Positions 6,366 through 7,826 of a DNA stretch of 7,826 bases are shown in pieces. How positions within the stretch are numbered: the stretch's first letter is position 1; the number at the start of each line of letters is the position of its first letter. The position numbers and the translations under genes are program-made. The notes beneath the pieces are model-generated. The model saw only the letters and a list, made by a program, of their open reading frames with translations, ran no database searches and had not been told where the DNA came from. Source of the DNA: Clostridia bacterium (GTDB lineage Bacteria; Bacillota; Clostridia; Oscillospirales; Acutalibacteraceae); the NCBI GenBank assembly GCA_017437165.1, contig JAFSBS010000008.1, forward strand, positions 1 to 7,826. The letters run 5' to 3'.

Positions 6366-6411
6366 AAATAACTTGTTGCGAAAATTTCGTAACAAGTTAT
6401 TTTTCTTTTTT
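6366..6411 (+). terminator. Intrinsic terminator of the yfcE-type gene
   Basis: A long inverted repeat pairs about 6367-6382 (AATAACTTGTTGCGAA) with about 6386-6401 (TTCGTAACAAGTTATT), with one G-U wobble and a tiny AT loop, followed by a T-rich run to 6411. It starts five bases after the stop codon. Flanking A's and T's could lengthen the stem. Confidence 0.9.
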
Positions 6412-6524
6412 AATATTCTGAATAAGAAATATGCAACACGATGTATTATATTTTACAATTTTAATTATTTTTGGGGAATGTTGAACATATTTCAGGGTGT
6501 TTTGTAGAATATTGTCAAAATATA

Positions 6525-6553
6525 TTGACTTGTATTGGAAAATATGTTTAAAT
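6525..6553 (+). promoter_or_regulatory. Putative sigma-A-type promoter of the chemoreceptor gene
   Basis: TTGACT (6525-6530) and TTAAAT (6548-6553) are 17 bases apart, with a TGT (6545-6547) extended -10. Transcription would start near 6560, leaving a leader of about 65 bases. A sigma-28 (flagellar) promoter of the form TAAA-N15-GCCGATAT, common for chemotaxis genes, was looked for and not found. The region is very AT-rich, so chance matches are possible. Confidence 0.5.
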
Positions 6554-6584
6554 TGTAGAGTGTATAGTTATTATATACATATAG

Positions 6585-6608
6585 GGTTATATTATGTTTG
6601 GTTATATT
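6585..6608 (+). repeat. Short direct repeat in the chemoreceptor leader
   Basis: GGTTATATT occurs at 6585-6593 and again at 6600-6608, 15 bases apart, between the putative promoter and the Shine-Dalgarno AAGGAGG (6611-6617). It could be a small regulator site or a chance feature of AT-rich sequence. No function is claimed. Confidence 0.35.
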
Positions 6609-6624
6609 TTAAGGAGGAAATTTT

Positions 6625-7826
6625 ATGAAGAAGAAAAAACCAGAAAGACAAAGAAGTATCGGCTACGTAATGGCGCGTATGTCGTTCATTATGGTTATTG
6701 TCGGTATGGTGTGGATTTCTATGATTTCTATTGCATCTAACTTTATTGCAACCAAAAATGTTGTTTCCAAGGAGTTGCTTAGTGTAGTTACAACTGCAGC
6801 GAGAAGTGTACAGTGGGAATTACAGTCTTATGTTAATTTAGCAGAAGCATTCGCCACTGATTCATATCTTTTATCGGATGATTATTCTGCGGCAGAAAAG
6901 CAAGCGCACATTACCGAAAAAGCTACCGCACATGGTTTAGTTGGTGGCGATATGCTTGACACAAGTGGTATTGGTTTGGACGGAACAAATTACAGTTCAT
7001 CTGAATCATTTAAAGAAGCGTTAAACGGTAAAGTGTTTATTTCTGCACCTACAGATACGGGTAATGGCACAAAAATGATGTTTATTGCTGCTCCTATATG
7101 GGCAAATGGTGTTGAAGGTTCTGACGTTGTAGGTGTTATTTATCTCATACCTTCGCCAACAGTTTTAGATGATATTGTAAAATCAATAAAATCAAGTGAT
7201 AGTGGTATAACTAATATTCTTGATAGCACAGGCGCTGTTATTGCTACATCAAAAGTAGCAGAAGAAGGTGCTGAAGAAGATGTTACTTCAGGTGCGAGTG
7301 AAGCTGAAATGGCTACATATATGGAACTTAATTCACGTATGATTTCCGGTGAAACCGGTTCTGAAACTTATGATTTTGCGGGTGTTTCTTATTTTACCGC
7401 TTATTCACCTATCTCGGGTACATCCGGTTGGTCAATTGCAGTTACTTCACCTTACGCTGATTTCCTCAGCAGTGTTGCTACTGTTTCACTTGTAATTTTT
7501 GTATGCGTTATCGTTATTGGTCTTCTTGCACTTTATATCGCAAACAGACTCGGTAAGAAAATCGGTGGACCAATGAGTATCTGTACTGCTATCATCAATG
7601 GTATTGGTGTTGGTGATTTCAGCAAAGAAGTACCTGTTGTTAAAAGAAAAGACGAAACAAGACTTCTTGCAGAAGCAACAGCTAAAGCAATCAACGAATT
7701 AAAAGAAATAGTTTATGATGTTACACGTGTTCTTGAAGCAGTTGCAGATGGTGATTTGACTGTTGATGTTGACGAAAAAGCAGAAATGTATGTGGGCGAT
7801 TATCAACGTATTTATGAGTCACTCAC
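6625..7826 (+). CDS. Methyl-accepting chemotaxis protein with extracellular dCache domain (partial)
   Basis: The start and 400 codons are present; the window edge cuts the rest. After a basic N terminus (MKKKKPERQR) comes a first membrane helix (about residues 17-39), then an extracellular region of about 240 residues with dCache-like features: an N-terminal helix, LDSTGAVIATS in the membrane-proximal half, and SPISGTSGWSIAVTSPYADF before the membrane. A second helix follows at about 284-306, then a HAMP region, and a second HAMP-like unit around 365-385 (VADGDLTVDVDEKAEMYVGDY). The methyl-accepting signalling domain should lie beyond 7826. The family is membrane-bound, senses small ligands outside the cell and controls CheA kinase. 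The ATG at 6625 is chosen because AAGGAGG (6611-6617) sits seven bases upstream. A histidine kinase or diguanylate cyclase output cannot be fully excluded without the C terminus, but the tandem HAMP arrangement favours a chemoreceptor. Confidence 0.82.
   Translation, partial: MKKKKPERQRSIGYVMARMSFIMVIVGMVWISMISIASNFIATKNVVSKELLSVVTTAARSVQWELQSYVNLAEAFATDSYLLSDDYSAAEKQAHITEKATAHGLVGGDMLDTSGIGLDGTNYSSSESFKEALNGKVFISAPTDTGNGTKMMFIAAPIWANGVEGSDVVGVIYLIPSPTVLDDIVKSIKSSDSGITNILDSTGAVIATSKVAEEGAEEDVTSGASEAEMATYMELNSRMISGETGSETYDFAGVSYFTAYSPISGTSGWSIAVTSPYADFLSSVATVSLVIFVCVIVIGLLALYIANRLGKKIGGPMSICTAIINGIGVGDFSKEVPVVKRKDETRLLAEATAKAINELKEIVYDVTRVLEAVADGDLTVDVDEKAEMYVGDYQRIYESL

Noticed and set aside
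6412..6624. Possible c-di-GMP or other riboswitch before the chemoreceptor gene.
   Set aside because: The stretch is very AT-rich with no conserved aptamer-like G/C motifs or competing terminator; only a promoter, a short repeat and the ribosome binding site are visible.
1..7826. CRISPR arrays, insertion sequences, attachment sites, tRNA or rRNA genes, phage or defence genes.
   Set aside because: No regularly spaced repeats, transposase or integrase sequence, terminal inverted repeats or tRNA-like folds were seen; the genes are ordinary chromosomal ones.

Overview
The window looks like chromosomal DNA from a low-G+C Gram-positive bacterium of the Clostridia (a gut-type Oscillospiraceae/Lachnospiraceae-like genome is plausible, but the genus cannot be read from the sequence). 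The reasons are AT-rich DNA, strong AAGGAGG-type ribosome binding sites, a T-box riboswitch on an aminoacyl-tRNA synthetase gene, a long (type 2-like) isoleucyl-tRNA synthetase, and a LysM/M14 peptidoglycan peptidase of a type common in spore-forming Firmicutes.

Layout. Positions 1-321 hold a sigma-A-like promoter and a complete isoleucine T-box leader: Stem I with an AUC specifier, Stem II, a IIA/B-type pseudoknot, a small Stem III, and mutually exclusive antiterminator and terminator. The leader controls ileS (322-3465), which ends at a strong hairpin terminator. Positions 3597-4873 hold a peptidoglycan-binding + LysM + M14 metallopeptidase gene that is split into two overlapping reading frames by what looks like a single missing base near 3960. 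A hairpin just upstream of it covers its ribosome binding site. A 15-bp bidirectional terminator (4879-4915) separates it from a convergent, membrane-anchored glycerophosphodiester phosphodiesterase-family gene (5701-4925, minus strand). That gene and the following yfcE-type metallophosphoesterase gene (5819-6361, plus) are divergent, with near-consensus promoters whose -35 boxes overlap almost completely. After the yfcE terminator, a 213-base intergenic stretch with a promoter leads into a dCache-type methyl-accepting chemotaxis receptor gene (6625 to beyond 7826), which the window edge cuts before its signalling domain.

How the genes relate. This does not look like one operon or a dedicated system: nearly every gene has its own promoter and/or terminator. 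The themes are translation (ileS with tRNA-sensing control), cell-wall turnover (LysM/M14 peptidase), phosphodiester hydrolysis (GDPD and YfcE, divergent and possibly co-regulated), and chemosensing. I found no convincing new multi-gene system. The points most worth checking are the frameshifted peptidase, the hairpin over its Shine-Dalgarno sequence, the overlapping divergent promoters, and the cysteine-rich anchored GDPD protein.
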